A stretch of DNA of 64,000 bases, taken from NCBI RefSeq assembly GCF_000685355.1, contig NZ_JHET01000007.1, positions 420,343 through 484,342 on the forward strand, written 5' to 3'. Below, in pieces: positions 48,054 through 57,806 of this stretch. The DNA is from Microbacterium sp. CH12i. Lineage in GTDB: Bacteria > Actinomycetota > Actinomycetes > Actinomycetales > Microbacteriaceae. The notes under the pieces were generated by a model. It was given only the letters and a program-made list of their open reading frames with translations. It was not told the DNA's origin and did no database searches. The position numbers and the translations under genes are program-made. How positions within the stretch are numbered: position 1 is the first letter of the stretch; each line of letters opens with the position of its first letter.

Positions 48054-48481
48054 GAAGCCACCGCTTCGGGACGATGCGTGCGCAGCCACCAGATACCGAA
48101 GGTCGGCAGCACCAGCGGGATGAACAGGTACCCGCGTCCGAACACCGACCAGACCGAGTCATGCTGGAAGAGCTCGGGCACGAGAAGGCTCAGGGTACCG
48201 ACGACGATGACGCCGGTGAGTTCGAAGATGATCGCAACCCAGGCGACGGCATACCAGCCGCGCCGACCGGCAAGAACAAGGCCCAGCGTGGCAACGATGT
48301 ACACCACGGCCGCAACGGCCGACAGCGAATACGCGAGCGGCGCCTCATCGAATCGCCGAACGATCTGCACGAAGCTGCGACCGGTCGCAGCGAGTGCCAT
48401 CACGGCGTAGAGGATGACGAGGACTCGACCGATGCCGGTCATCCGAGTGCGGGGTTCGGTGATGCTCATAGCATCATCCAT
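48050..48481 (-). CDS. Four-helix membrane protein upstream of ribF
   Basis: About 143 residues from ATG 48481 (MDDAMSITEPRTRM). Four hydrophobic segments at about 15-38, 52-72, 76-100 and 112-132, a GYLFIPLVLPTFGIWWLRTH end and a short polar tail. This type of small integral membrane protein often sits next to ribF in Microbacteriaceae. No known domain or active-site motif. The stop overlaps the ribF start by 4 bases. Confidence 0.75.
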   Translation of the reverse strand: MDDAMSITEPRTRMTGIGRVLVILYAVMALAATGRSFVQIVRRFDEAPLAYSLSAVAAVVYIVATLGLVLAGRRGWYAVAWVAIIFELTGVIVVGTLSLLVPELFQHDSVWSVFGRGYLFIPLVLPTFGIWWLRTHRPEAVAS

Positions 48482-48515
48482 TCTAAGCGCGCGAGCGTCG
48501 ACGGATCGCCGCCGC

Positions 48516-48884
48516 CTAGGCGACCTGAAGCGTCCAGATTGCGTGCATCCGCCAGACCATGATCGCAACAGCGAAAGCGACGACTCCGAGGATGACGGTG
48601 CTCCAACGCGTGCGGTCAAGCAATGCCCAGACCACGCCGCCGATGGGCAGCAGCACCGCGGAGACGAGGTAAACCCAGTACTCCAACAGGTCGCCCGTCG
48701 GCGCGTTTCCGTTCAGCGGAGCGATGATCGCGATGACCACCTGCGCGACCAGAAGAACCTCGATGAGCGCGAGCGCACAGACGGAGAAGTCACTCGGACG
48801 ACGGCCTGCTAGTCCAGCGATCACGCAGAACAGCCCTGCGGCGACGGCGAGCAGAATCAACGTGATCGTGAACCACGTAATCAT
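48516..48884 (-). CDS. Four-helix membrane protein downstream of truB
   Basis: 122 residues with four hydrophobic segments (about 3-25, 35-56, 66-86 and 96-115). The polar loop GRRPSDFSVCALAL resembles small actinobacterial membrane proteins of unknown function. Its start overlaps the truB stop by 4 bases, so it is co-translated with truB. No catalytic motif is visible. Confidence 0.75.
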   Translation of the reverse strand: MITWFTITLILLAVAAGLFCVIAGLAGRRPSDFSVCALALIEVLLVAQVVIAIIAPLNGNAPTGDLLEYWVYLVSAVLLPIGGVVWALLDRTRWSTVILGVVAFAVAIMVWRMHAIWTLQVA

Positions 48885-49774
48885 CGTGCCTCCTGAGGCA
48901 TATTCATCGCACTCTTCAGATCAGTGCCGCGCTTCTCGACGACTCCGATCAGTTCGCCGTCGGGATCGATCGCGGCACCAAGAGCACCATCGAGTCTGGA
49001 GGCGCTGCCAGCGAGTCGTTTGCCATGACGCAGGTCGCGAGCCTCGTCGGCAGACACCTCGAGCGGCTGAAGAATCTGCGCCGCTGCCGCCGCCGGCGTC
49101 AGCGTTGTGGCATCAACGAGATCTTCGAGTCCGACGGCATCCGCAACGTCGAACGGGCCGATCCTGGTGCGACGCAGTGCGGTGAGGTGCCCGCCGACAC
49201 CGAGAGCCGAGCCGAGGTCTCGTGCGAGTGCACGGATGTATGTGCCGGAGGTGCAGTCGACCACGACATCCAGATCGCGGAAACCTTCGCTCTGGCGCTC
49301 GTCCAGAACGTCGAAGCGCGAGACCGTCACGGCCCTCGCCTTCAGCTCTACGTGCTCGCCAGCGCGTACGCGGTCGTACGCACGACGACCGTCGACTTTG
49401 ATGGCGGATACCGCACTTGGAACCTGCGAGATGTCGCCAGTAAGCGCGGCAATACCGTCAGCGATCTGCGCGCCTGTGACAGCTCGCACGGTCGCGGCGT
49501 CGGCAGTGCTCGTGACCTCGCCCTCGGCGTCATCGGTACCTGTCGTCTGGCCGAGGCGGATGGTGGCGAAGTAGGTCTTGTCGGCGCCGACCACGTACGT
49601 CAGCAACCGCGTCGCGCCCTCGATTCCGAGAACGAGCAGGCCGGTAGCCATCGGATCAAGCGTCCCCGCGTGACCGACCTTGCGGGTGCCGAACGCACGC
49701 CGCGTGCGTGCGACGACATCATGGCTAGTGAGCCCACCGGGCTTGTCAACGAGGAGGATGCCGGGCGCGACCAT
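48881..49774 (-). CDS. truB: tRNA pseudouridine(55) synthase TruB
   Basis: Converts U55 of the T-arm to pseudouridine. 297 residues with LLVDKPGGLTSHDVVARTRR, the catalytic Asp40 in VGHAGTLDPMATG, YVVGADKTYFATIRLG, and CTSGTYIRALARDLG. A PUA-like C-terminal domain is present. First gene of truB, two small membrane-protein genes and ribF, linked by 4-base overlaps and one 34-base gap. Divergent from mutY with only 33 bases between starts. Confidence 0.97.
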   Translation of the reverse strand: MVAPGILLVDKPGGLTSHDVVARTRRAFGTRKVGHAGTLDPMATGLLVLGIEGATRLLTYVVGADKTYFATIRLGQTTGTDDAEGEVTSTADAATVRAVTGAQIADGIAALTGDISQVPSAVSAIKVDGRRAYDRVRAGEHVELKARAVTVSRFDVLDERQSEGFRDLDVVVDCTSGTYIRALARDLGSALGVGGHLTALRRTRIGPFDVADAVGLEDLVDATTLTPAAAAAQILQPLEVSADEARDLRHGKRLAGSASRLDGALGAAIDPDGELIGVVEKRGTDLKSAMNMPQEAR

Positions 49775-49807
49775 TCCCCCAGCCTACCGAGCGCATAGGC
49801 TGGCGAG

Positions 49808-50706
49808 ATGCCCGCACCACCGACACCGCAGAGCACCCTCGCCCCGGTGCTGGCGGACTGGTATCGCTCAAGCGCCAGAGACCTGCCGTGGCGCCGGCCT
49901 GAGTTTCACGACCGGTTCGGTGCCTGGGGCACGTTGGTCAGCGAGTTCATGCTGCAGCAGACGCCCGTCACCCGCGTGATCCCCCACCTCGAAGCATGGC
50001 TGGAGCGCTGGCCGACACCGACGGCGATGTCCCAGGCGACACCTGCCGAAGTCGTGCAGCAATGGGCAAACCTTGGGTATCCACGACGCGCGCTGTGGCT
50101 GCACAGGGCCGCGATCGAAGTCCTGGCCCGCCACTGCGGCATGGTTCCGCGAGACATCGACGCGCTACTCGCGCTCTCGGGCATCGGCGATTACACCGCA
50201 CGGGCCGTCGCGACGTTCGCGTTCGGTGACCGGCATCCTGTCGTCGACACGAACACGCGCCGGGTGCTGGCTCGTGCGCTCGACGCAGATCTCAGCCCGG
50301 CCCGGCCGCGCGTCGCGACCTGCAGGCGATGGACGGGCTGCTTCCCGAATCGGATGCTGAGTCCGCCGTCTTCAACGCGGCGATGATGGAACTCGGCGCG
50401 ACGGTATGCACCTCACGGGCGCCGAAATGCGAAAGCTGTCCGATCATGACCGAGTGCGCGTGGGTTGCCTCCGGCCGCCCCGACACTGGCGACGAGCGAC
50501 GCCGGCAGGCGCGCTACGAAGGATCGGATCGGCAGGCCCGCGGGGCCGTGCTCAAACTGCTTCGAGAATCGGATGCTGGTGCTCTTCCGCTCGACACGGT
50601 GCTGCACGACTGGGCAGATGTCGCGCAGCGCGACCGGGCGATCAACTCGCTCATGGCGGACGGGCTCGTCGAGGCGATCGATGGGATGCTGCGGCTGCCG
50701 CACTGA
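49808..50706 (+). CDS. mutY: A/G-specific adenine glycosylase MutY (frameshifted)
   Basis: Removes adenine mispaired with 8-oxoguanine. HhH-GPD fold: FMLQQTPVTRVIPHLEAWLE, helix-hairpin-helix LLALSGIGDYTARAVATFAF, with catalytic Asp in HPVVDTNTRRVLAR. The frame breaks near 50298 and resumes in RRDLQAMDGLLP. The [4Fe-4S] motif C-x6-C-x2-C-x5-C is CTSRAPKCESCPIMTEC. About 299 residues when one base is restored. The C-terminal Nudix-like domain of long MutY proteins is missing, as in related genomes. Confidence 0.93.
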
Positions 50707-50707
50707 G

Positions 50708-52870
50708 TCACAGATGGCGGTTCGTGCGATGCGCCAACACCATCAACTCAGCCCTGCTGCGAACGCCGAGCTTGTTGAAGATATGGCCGGTGTGCGCCTC
50801 GATCGTGCGCACCGACAAGTCGAGAACGTCAGCGATCTGGCGATTGGGTTGACCTTCAACGACGCACATGGCCACTTCGAGCTCCCGCTCGGTAAGAACC
50901 GGCTCCCAGGCAGTCCTGCTGGCAGCAGGAGCATCGTGCTCGCCAAGTCGAGCCAACCGTGCCGTGATCGCATCACGCCAGGCGTGCGCGCCAGCGTCGT
51001 CGAAGAGTACCTGCGCAGACTGAAGGTGCCGACGTGCTGCGGAACCTATCCCCCTGATCACGCTCACGGATCCCAGCATCGCTTCGACACGGGCGCGCGC
51101 AAACGGCGATCTCAACCGGCGGGCAGCCGCGGCGATATCGGTGTACTCGCGTCGCCACGAACCTTCAGGAAGCAACCGAATTCGGCGGCGCAGCGTGCTG
51201 GCGTCAGAGAGCTCCGATGGCTCGATGTGCGAACTCTTATCGATCGGTCCGACCTCGTCGAGGCCAGCAATAGCGAGCGGCTGTTCGGGGGCACCACGGT
51301 CATGCCAGAGCGTCAGGTTTGTCACAGCCTGCTCGATGTTGCCCGTGAGATAGGCCTCAATCCCGTTGTCTACGAGCCTGTCGATTTTGATGCCGCCCGG
51401 CGCCGTTTCTGCGAGGGCGAGCGCAAGCGCACTTGGCGCCCCCAGCACGGCGATGTCGAGTCGATGCGCAAGCGTCGTGCCAAGACCATCGAATGGGATA
51501 CCCACGGGCAGATCAATCGCTGCTGTCAGAAGCCGCTCTCTGGCGGTGACAAAGTCGCCCTTCCAAAAGTGCAACAACACTTCGGTCACGGCGAGATAGG
51601 CGTCGATCAATGGGGTTTGCTCAAGACCTGCGATCATCGGATCGCGCTCGCTGACCAGCGGCGTCTGCGCTCTGGCGAGGAGCTGCAAGCCGCGATCGAT
51701 GTCATCGTCCAGCGCCGCTCGCAACGCACCGATCACTCCACCGGAGAGGGGGCCCGCGCCTATGAAGGCCGGAGCTTCATCGTCGCCGCTCAGAATCCCG
51801 CACAGTGCCACGGCCGGGTCCCGGAACGTGCCGTCTGCTTTCGCCCTGGGATCCGCTTCTCTCAGCTCACCGAGCCACGAGCGCATAGCCGAGCGGTCTC
51901 CGCGCTCTGCACACAAGTACGCCATGAGTCCTGAAGTACGTGCCCAGTCGCACCAGAGCACGGTGTCGTCACCAGCGCGTGGGCGATGCTCTGACGGGTC
52001 GAGCACCGGCACGACACCGTGAGTCCAAGTCTCCGCGAGCAACAGGCTCGAGAGCGCGTGGGCGCGAAGCGCATTCGTGCCTTTGAGGAAAATGCTCCCC
52101 AACCAGTCGGCAGCATCCTCCACACAACCGGTGCCGAGCAAGGCCGTACCAGCGACCAGCCGGGCCTCTTCCTCATCGCCGGTTGAGGCGTGCTCTGCCG
52201 CCTCGGCCGCCAAGGTGAATGCACGGTCCAGATGTCCGGTCGAGGTCAGGGAGCGAGCAGCAGCCACCAGCGGGCGTACGACTTCCGGCGTTCGCTCGGA
52301 CGCCCCGCGCGCGCGATGCCAATTGGCCGACACTTCCTCGCCACGTGCCCATTGCACCTGCTGCAAGCGACCATGGGCGCGAGCAATCTCTGCGTCATCC
52401 GCATGGTCAAGAATCCATACCGACAAGCGGGGGTCGACGAACGAAAATCGTCCGTGCTCGATGTTCAGGTGCGCAGCCACTGCGCTCGTCGCAACGGTAT
52501 CTGCCTTGATCTGAGCTGCGTCGAGGAGCGAATCGAGTTGCGCATCCGTGCAGAGGGCTGCGATCAGCAGCACAAGATGCTCGTCCTGGCGCAATGAAAT
52601 CTGTTCAAAAGCGGCTGTGATGGATGGCACCAGCGGGAGTGTCCGAGGGAGAACCCGATGCCCGTGCCGCTGCGCCGGTGTCAGCATCGCGGCAACTTCA
52701 TGCACGGTGAGCCGGTCGCCATTCAGTTGCCTGACGAGTTTCGCGACCACGTGCGGGGCGGTCTCGCACCCGACTTGTAGAAGTTCGGAAGTGATCTCCA
52801 CAACGAGAGCATGCTCATCGTCGCTCGACCGGTTTGGATAAATCGTTTCCAGACACGACGACGTGTCCAT
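50708..52870 (-). CDS. Large LuxR-family transcriptional regulator without a P-loop
   Basis: 720 residues. The C-terminal GerE/LuxR helix-turn-helix (about 645-715) has LTERELEVAMCVVEGQPNRQ and LSVRTIEAHTGHIFNKLGV. The middle is a helical, TPR-like array (ALA-rich repeats from about 150 to 620). Architecture resembles LAL-type regulators (MalT-like), but I find no Walker A or B. The N-terminus starts at what looks like the post-ATPase arm (LLIAALCTDAQLDSLLDAAQ near residue 100). It ends 1 base from the convergent mutY stop. Confidence 0.83.
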   Translation of the reverse strand: MDTSSCLETIYPNRSSDDEHALVVEITSELLQVGCETAPHVVAKLVRQLNGDRLTVHEVAAMLTPAQRHGHRVLPRTLPLVPSITAAFEQISLRQDEHLVLLIAALCTDAQLDSLLDAAQIKADTVATSAVAAHLNIEHGRFSFVDPRLSVWILDHADDAEIARAHGRLQQVQWARGEEVSANWHRARGASERTPEVVRPLVAAARSLTSTGHLDRAFTLAAEAAEHASTGDEEEARLVAGTALLGTGCVEDAADWLGSIFLKGTNALRAHALSSLLLAETWTHGVVPVLDPSEHRPRAGDDTVLWCDWARTSGLMAYLCAERGDRSAMRSWLGELREADPRAKADGTFRDPAVALCGILSGDDEAPAFIGAGPLSGGVIGALRAALDDDIDRGLQLLARAQTPLVSERDPMIAGLEQTPLIDAYLAVTEVLLHFWKGDFVTARERLLTAAIDLPVGIPFDGLGTTLAHRLDIAVLGAPSALALALAETAPGGIKIDRLVDNGIEAYLTGNIEQAVTNLTLWHDRGAPEQPLAIAGLDEVGPIDKSSHIEPSELSDASTLRRRIRLLPEGSWRREYTDIAAAARRLRSPFARARVEAMLGSVSVIRGIGSAARRHLQSAQVLFDDAGAHAWRDAITARLARLGEHDAPAASRTAWEPVLTERELEVAMCVVEGQPNRQIADVLDLSVRTIEAHTGHIFNKLGVRSRAELMVLAHRTNRHL

Positions 52871-52956
52871 ACGCTTCCTCCCTTGAGCGCGAAACGCTCA
52901 CGCCCTGCCGGCACGCCGACAATGGCATTCAGGGTAGCAAGACTGCGAAACCGCTG

Positions 52957-53393
52957 CTACTGCGAGGCGTCATCCTCGTCATCTGCGTGCACATACGGGT
53001 CGCTTCGCCCGCATGAGTCGCCGAAGATGCGAGTTTCGCCACCTCGGCGTCACGCTCTCGCGCCTCACGTAAAAGTGCGGAGATATTGTCGGCGTTCTCC
53101 GGGAGAGCATCCGCGATGAATTCCAGCGTAGGCACCAGTCTGGTGTTCAGCTGGCTGCCCACTGCACTGCGCAGCAATCCGGTCGCCGAAGCGAGCGCGG
53201 CGCCGCTGGAGATACGCTCTTCATCGGTGCCGAGCACCGTGTAGAACACGGACGCATGCTGCAGGTCACCTGTGACGCGAACGTCGGTGATGGTGACGAA
53301 CCCAAGGCGCGGGTCACGAAGGCCCTTCTCGAGGCGCTCCGCCAGGATGACGCGGATGCGATCCGCCAAACGAGCCTGTCGTTCTCCAGCCAT
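52957..53393 (-). CDS. rbfA: Ribosome-binding factor A (frameshifted near the end)
   Basis: Binds free 30S subunits and helps 16S rRNA maturation. MAGERQARLADRIRVILAER starts at 53393, then DPRLGFVTITDVRVTGDLQH and the KH-like fold. Near 53001 a missing G (AAGCGACC for AAGCGGACC) diverts the frame. Repaired, the tail reads DPYVHADDEDDASQ and stops at 52957, about 145 residues. This acidic end is normal for actinobacterial RbfA, while the unrepaired frame runs on to 52929 with unrelated residues. Confidence 0.93.
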
Positions 53394-53416
53394 TTCCTTC
53401 TTCTCCCGTGTGACGA

Positions 53417-53444
53417 ATGAGGGGCGCCCGCAGGCGCCCCTCAT
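53417..53444. promoter_or_regulatory. Perfect 12-bp hairpin between infB and rbfA
   Basis: Arms ATGAGGGGCGCC and GGCGCCCCTCAT with a CGCA loop, 12 bases after the infB stop and 24 bases before the rbfA start. No T-run follows on the minus strand. Possibly an attenuator, processing site or mRNA stabiliser. Confidence 0.7.
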
Positions 53445-53455
53445 ATTTGATCAGA

Positions 53456-56194
53456 TCAGCCGCGAGGCTTCTCGATCATTTCTGTTGTCTCGATCTCGTC
53501 GCCGATCTGGATGTCGTTGAACTTGCCGAGGCCGATACCAGCCTCGTAGTCCGTACGAACTTCAGTGACGTCATCCTTGAAGCGGCGCAGCGACTCGATG
53601 GCGAGGCCATCGGCGAGCACGACACCGTCGCGGATGATTCGAGCCTTAGCGTTGCGCGTGATCGTACCCGAGCGGACGATGACACCCGCGATGTTGCCGA
53701 CCTTCGAGGAGCGGAACACCTCGCGGACCTCTGCGACACCCGACTGGATCTCTTCGAACTCCGGCTTGAGCATGCCCTTGAGGGAGCTTTCGATCTCGTC
53801 GATCGCTGCATAGATGACCGAGTAGAACCGGACATCCACACCCTCACGCGCCGCAGCCTCACGGGCCTTGGGGTCGGGGCGGACGTTGAAGCCCACGATG
53901 ATCGCGTTATCGATCGTCGCCAGGTTCACATCCGACTCGGTGACAGCACCCACACCACGGTGGATGATGCGCAGCTGGACGGTGTCGTCGACCTCGATCT
54001 TGAGCAGCGACTCTTCCAGCGCCTCAACGGCACCAGACACGTCACCCTTGATGATGAGGTTGAGCGTCTCGACCTTGCCCTCTTCGAGAGCACGGGTGAA
54101 GTCCTCAAGCGAGATGCGCTTGCGGGCCTTGGCCAGCAGAGCATTACGCTGGACGGCTTCACGCTTCTCAGCGATCTGACGAGCCATGCGGTCTTCTTCA
54201 GTGACGATGAAGACGTCACCGGCGCGCGGTACCGAGTTCAGACCCTGCACCTGCACCGGACGCGACGGTGCTGCGTATTCGACAGCATCGCCGTTCTCGT
54301 CGAGCATGGCGCGAACGCGGCCGAAGGCCGTGCCCGCCACGATCGAGTCACCGATGTGGAGAGTTCCGGACTGGATGAGCACCGTTGCGATCGAACCGCG
54401 ACCCTTGTCGAGCTTCGCCTCAATGGCGACACCGCGAGCGGACTTATTCGGATTCGCAGTCAGGTCAAGGCCAGCATCTGCGACGAGGAGCACAGCGTCC
54501 AGGAGGTCCTGGATACCAGTGCCCTGACGCGCCGAGACGTCGACGAACATAACGTCGCCACCGAACTCTTCTGCGACCAGACCGTACTCGGTGAGCTGCT
54601 GGCGAACCTTCGACGGGTTTGCGTCCGGCTTGTCAACCTTGTTCACCGCGACCACGATCGGAACACCGGCAGCCTGGGCGTGGTTCAGCGCCTCAACCGT
54701 CTGCGGCATGATGCCGTCGTCGGCTGCGACCACCAGGATTGCGAGGTCAGTGACCTGCGCACCACGAGCACGCATGGCGGTGAACGCCTCGTGACCCGGG
54801 GTGTCAATGAAGGTGATTGCGCGGTCGTGACCCTCGTGCTCGGTCCAGACCTGGTAGGCACCGATGTGCTGGGTGATGCCTCCGGCTTCACCGTCGATGA
54901 CGTTGGTCTTGCGAATCGCGTCAAGCAAACGGGTCTTACCGTGGTCGACGTGACCCATGACGGTGACCACCGGTGGACGGATTTCGAGGTCGTCCTCGCT
55001 CTCCTCCTCCAGCTCACGGTCAAGGTCGAGACCGAAGCCCTCGAGGAGCTCTTTATCTTCGTCCTCAGGCGAGACCATCTGAATCTTGTAGCCGAGCTCT
55101 GCACCGAGAACCTCGAACGTCGCCTCATCCAGCGACTCGGTGGCCGTGGCCATCTCGCCGAGGTTGAAGAGGATCGTCACAAGGGTTCCGGGCTGGACGG
55201 TGTAACCGGTCAGCGTCTCGATCTTGTCTGCGAAGTCTGCGATCGATGCGCCGCGACGCATGCGGATCGTCTCACCGTTGCCACGGGTGACGTTAACGCC
55301 ACCGACGACCGGTGCAGACCGCATCTCAAACTCTTGCCGCTTAGCCCTACGGGACTTGCGCTGCTTGGACTTGCCGCCACCCTTACCGAAGGCACCTGCG
55401 GTACCACCGCCGGGCCCACGACCACGGCCACCGCCGCCACCGGGGCGACCAGCGAAACCGCCGCCTGGACGTGCGCCAGGACCGGCACCGGGACCACCTG
55501 CGCCGCCGGGGCGACCGGGTGCGCCGGGACGCTGCTGGAACGGAGCGCCGCCGGGACGAGCACCCGGACTGCGAGGCGCACCGGGACGAGGCGAGCCCGT
55601 ACGAGGAGCACCAGGACGCGGAGCACCGGGACGCGGAGCCTGCGGGCGCGGGATGTTGCCAGGCGTCGGACGCTGACCCATGCCCTGTGCGGACGCGAAC
55701 GGGTTGTTGCCCGGACGCGGGCCGGCTGGACGCTGGCCCATGCCCTGCGAAGAAGAGAAGGGGTTGTTACCGGGGCGAGGGCCACCGGGTGTCGGTGCGC
55801 TCTTGTCGGCGGAAGGCTCGGCCGGCTTGGCTTCGACGGGTGCCGCCGGAGCGGGTGCCGCCGGAGCTTCTGCAACCGGAGCTTCTTCGACGGGCTTCGC
55901 CTCAGGAGCCGGCTTCGGACCGGGCTTGGGGCCGGGGGTCGGCGCCTTGGGGCCGGGCTTAGCCGCTGCGGGCTTGGAGCCTGCAGCCTTGGCCGCGGCC
56001 GGCTTTTCCTCAACCTTGGGCTTTGCAGCGCTGTCTGCCTCGATGGCAGCACGAAGCTTGCGAGCCACTGGGGGCTCGATGGTGGATGAAGGACTCTTGA
56101 CGAACTCGCCGAGTTCCTTCAGTTTTGCTAGTGCGAACTTACTGTCGACGCCGAGTTCAGCGGCAATCTCGTGTACGCGTGGTTTGGCAGCCAC
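53456..56194 (-). CDS. infB: Translation initiation factor IF-2
   Basis: GTPase that brings initiator tRNA to the 30S subunit. 912 residues. An IF2_N segment ([20 protein letters not shown]) comes first. A long Ala/Pro/Lys then Gly/Arg/Pro-rich linker (about 60-290, with repeated GPRPGNNPF units) is typical of actinobacteria. The G domain has GHVDHGKT at 414-421, DTPGHEAF and NKVDKPD. Domains II-IV follow with a complete C-terminus. No frameshift. Downstream of ylxR and nusA. Confidence 0.98.
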   Translation of the reverse strand: MAAKPRVHEIAAELGVDSKFALAKLKELGEFVKSPSSTIEPPVARKLRAAIEADSAAKPKVEEKPAAAKAAGSKPAAAKPGPKAPTPGPKPGPKPAPEAKPVEEAPVAEAPAAPAPAAPVEAKPAEPSADKSAPTPGGPRPGNNPFSSSQGMGQRPAGPRPGNNPFASAQGMGQRPTPGNIPRPQAPRPGAPRPGAPRTGSPRPGAPRSPGARPGGAPFQQRPGAPGRPGGAGGPGAGPGARPGGGFAGRPGGGGGRGRGPGGGTAGAFGKGGGKSKQRKSRRAKRQEFEMRSAPVVGGVNVTRGNGETIRMRRGASIADFADKIETLTGYTVQPGTLVTILFNLGEMATATESLDEATFEVLGAELGYKIQMVSPEDEDKELLEGFGLDLDRELEEESEDDLEIRPPVVTVMGHVDHGKTRLLDAIRKTNVIDGEAGGITQHIGAYQVWTEHEGHDRAITFIDTPGHEAFTAMRARGAQVTDLAILVVAADDGIMPQTVEALNHAQAAGVPIVVAVNKVDKPDANPSKVRQQLTEYGLVAEEFGGDVMFVDVSARQGTGIQDLLDAVLLVADAGLDLTANPNKSARGVAIEAKLDKGRGSIATVLIQSGTLHIGDSIVAGTAFGRVRAMLDENGDAVEYAAPSRPVQVQGLNSVPRAGDVFIVTEEDRMARQIAEKREAVQRNALLAKARKRISLEDFTRALEEGKVETLNLIIKGDVSGAVEALEESLLKIEVDDTVQLRIIHRGVGAVTESDVNLATIDNAIIVGFNVRPDPKAREAAAREGVDVRFYSVIYAAIDEIESSLKGMLKPEFEEIQSGVAEVREVFRSSKVGNIAGVIVRSGTITRNAKARIIRDGVVLADGLAIESLRRFKDDVTEVRTDYEAGIGLGKFNDIQIGDEIETTEMIEKPRG

Positions 56195-56253
56195 AATTCT
56201 CCTGTCTGGGTTGGTCCACCCAGGCAGGGCAGACCACTAGTTGCGGACGGGTC

Positions 56254-56526
56254 TCATTTCGAGCCGTTCACTTTGTTTCCATAGCCATTCAGCCGTTTCT
56301 CGATGGTCTGTGCGTCCAGTGGTTCTGACACACGGAGGGCTCGTGCGAAAGCGTGGCGCCGCAGCGCGGCATCCATGCATTCCTGCGTCGGATGCACCCA
56401 CGCGCCCCTCCCCGGCATCGCAGCACGCTCATCAATGATGAGGACACTATGGGTAGCCACCACTCTGAGAAGAGCAGTTCGGGAAGCACGCATGCGACAG
56501 CCGACGCATGTTCGTACTGGATCCAT
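56254..56526 (-). CDS. ylxR: YlxR (DUF448) family RNA-binding protein
   Basis: 90 residues. The family signature is RTCVGCRMR (Cys7, Cys10), then LLRVVATHSVLIIDERAAMP and GRGAWVHPTQECMDAAL. YlxR proteins bind RNA and are always near nusA and infB; in Bacillus one member affects transcription and RNase P. Lies between nusA (41 bases) and infB (59 bases). Confidence 0.93.
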   Translation of the reverse strand: MDPVRTCVGCRMRASRTALLRVVATHSVLIIDERAAMPGRGAWVHPTQECMDAALRRHAFARALRVSEPLDAQTIEKRLNGYGNKVNGSK

Positions 56527-56567
56527 CTTACACCGCGCCGCTGTGTGGCAACTCCGCGACCGACCGG

Positions 56568-57550
56568 TCAGTCGAGGATGCTGTCGGGCTGGATGTCGAT
56601 CTTTGCCCCGGTCAGCTTCGCGGCAAGGCGAGCGTTCTGGCCCTCTTTTCCGATCGCGAGGGACAGCTGGTAGTCCGGTACCAGCGCACGCACGGCTTTG
56701 GTGCCTGCGTCCAGCACAAAGGAGCTGGTGACCTTCGCCGGCGAAAGTGCATGAGCGACGAAAGTCGCGAGATCAGCGTCGTAGTCGACGATGTCGATCT
56801 TCTCGCCGCAAGCTCTTCCGTAACGGCGCGTACGCGACGCCCGAGCTCGCCGATGCATGAACCCTTGGCGTTGATCGCGGGGTCGTTGGCTTTCACCGCG
56901 ATCTTGGTGCGGTGACCGGCTTCGCGGGCGAGCGAGACGATCTCAACAAGGCCGGCTGCGATCTCGGGAACCTCGAGTGCGAACAGCTTGCGCACCAGAC
57001 CCGGGTGGGTGCGCGAAACGGTGATCTGCGGGCCTTTGAGGCCCTTCGAGACGCTGGTGACGTAGACGCGAAGGCGCAGACCGTGCGCATAGTCTTCGCC
57101 GGGAACCTGCTCTTCGGGAGGCAGGATCGCCTCGACAGAACCAAGATCCACATGGACCATGCGAGGGTTAGGGCCCTGCTGAATGACACCGGCAACGATG
57201 TCACCTTCTTTGCCCTTGAACTCGCCGAGCACAGCGTCGTCAGCGATGTCACGCAGGCGCTGGCTGATGACCTGCTTCGCAGCAAAGGCGCCGATACGAC
57301 CGAAGTCGCTGGGCGTGGCGTCCTCTTCACCGATGATCGCGCCTTCTTCGTCGGTCACCGGCTGGAGAACAGCTACGTGACCGGTCTTACGGTCAAGTTC
57401 AACGCGAACGCCAGCCGGAATAGCACCGTCTGCGGAGACATGCTTGCCATATGCCGTCAGAACGGCCTGCTCGATGATTGCGACGAGTTCGTTGAAGGGA
57501 ATTGCCTTCTCCTTCTCGATCCCGCGCAGCAGCCCCAGTTCGATGTCCAT
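56568..57550 (-). CDS. nusA: Transcription factor NusA (frameshifted)
   Basis: RNA polymerase-associated elongation and antitermination factor. [20 protein letters not shown] starts at ATG 57550, with a GGAGG 5 bases upstream. The N-terminal domain, S1 and first KH domain follow (ISRTHP-type block [39 protein letters not shown]). A break near 56807 is followed by [20 protein letters not shown] and the second KH domain ([20 protein letters not shown]). One missing G restores about 327 residues. rimP, the usual upstream neighbour, is not here; a plus-strand gene starts 256 bases away. Confidence 0.95.
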
Positions 57551-57806
57551 AATGGCCTCCATATTCAGCTCTCGCCGCAGCATCCTGCACGCGCGGCACC
57601 GTACTACGATACCCGCTCCCGACTTCGAACGTCTGCGCTCGCACCAGACGCAAGCGTCGCGTTGTCGCCGCTGTGCCATCAGACGTCCGTCTGCCGTCCA
57701 CCCGCTCGCAACCCACGCGGGCCAGCGTGTTCGAGGTACAACGACGTCGCGGCTTTCGCAGCCTGATTTTCGTCTGCTTCTCCCTCCCCAAACGAAGGAT
57801 CCCCCG

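Noticed and set aside
55370..55800. Repetitive-looking DNA with many GGGC/CCGG words
   Set aside because: It encodes the Gly/Arg/Pro-rich linker of IF-2. Repeats are at amino-acid level and irregular in DNA, so it is not a CRISPR or tandem-repeat locus.
53417..56089. A very long open frame (about 890 codons) on the plus strand opposite infB
   Set aside because: It is the mirror of infB codons. Low-complexity Thr/Gly/Arg-rich stretches reflect the antisense of the Gly/Pro linker, and there is no known domain. infB itself is fully conserved.
57551..57806. Possible rimP remnant upstream of nusA
   Set aside because: All frames in the gap were read; none shows RimP-like blocks.
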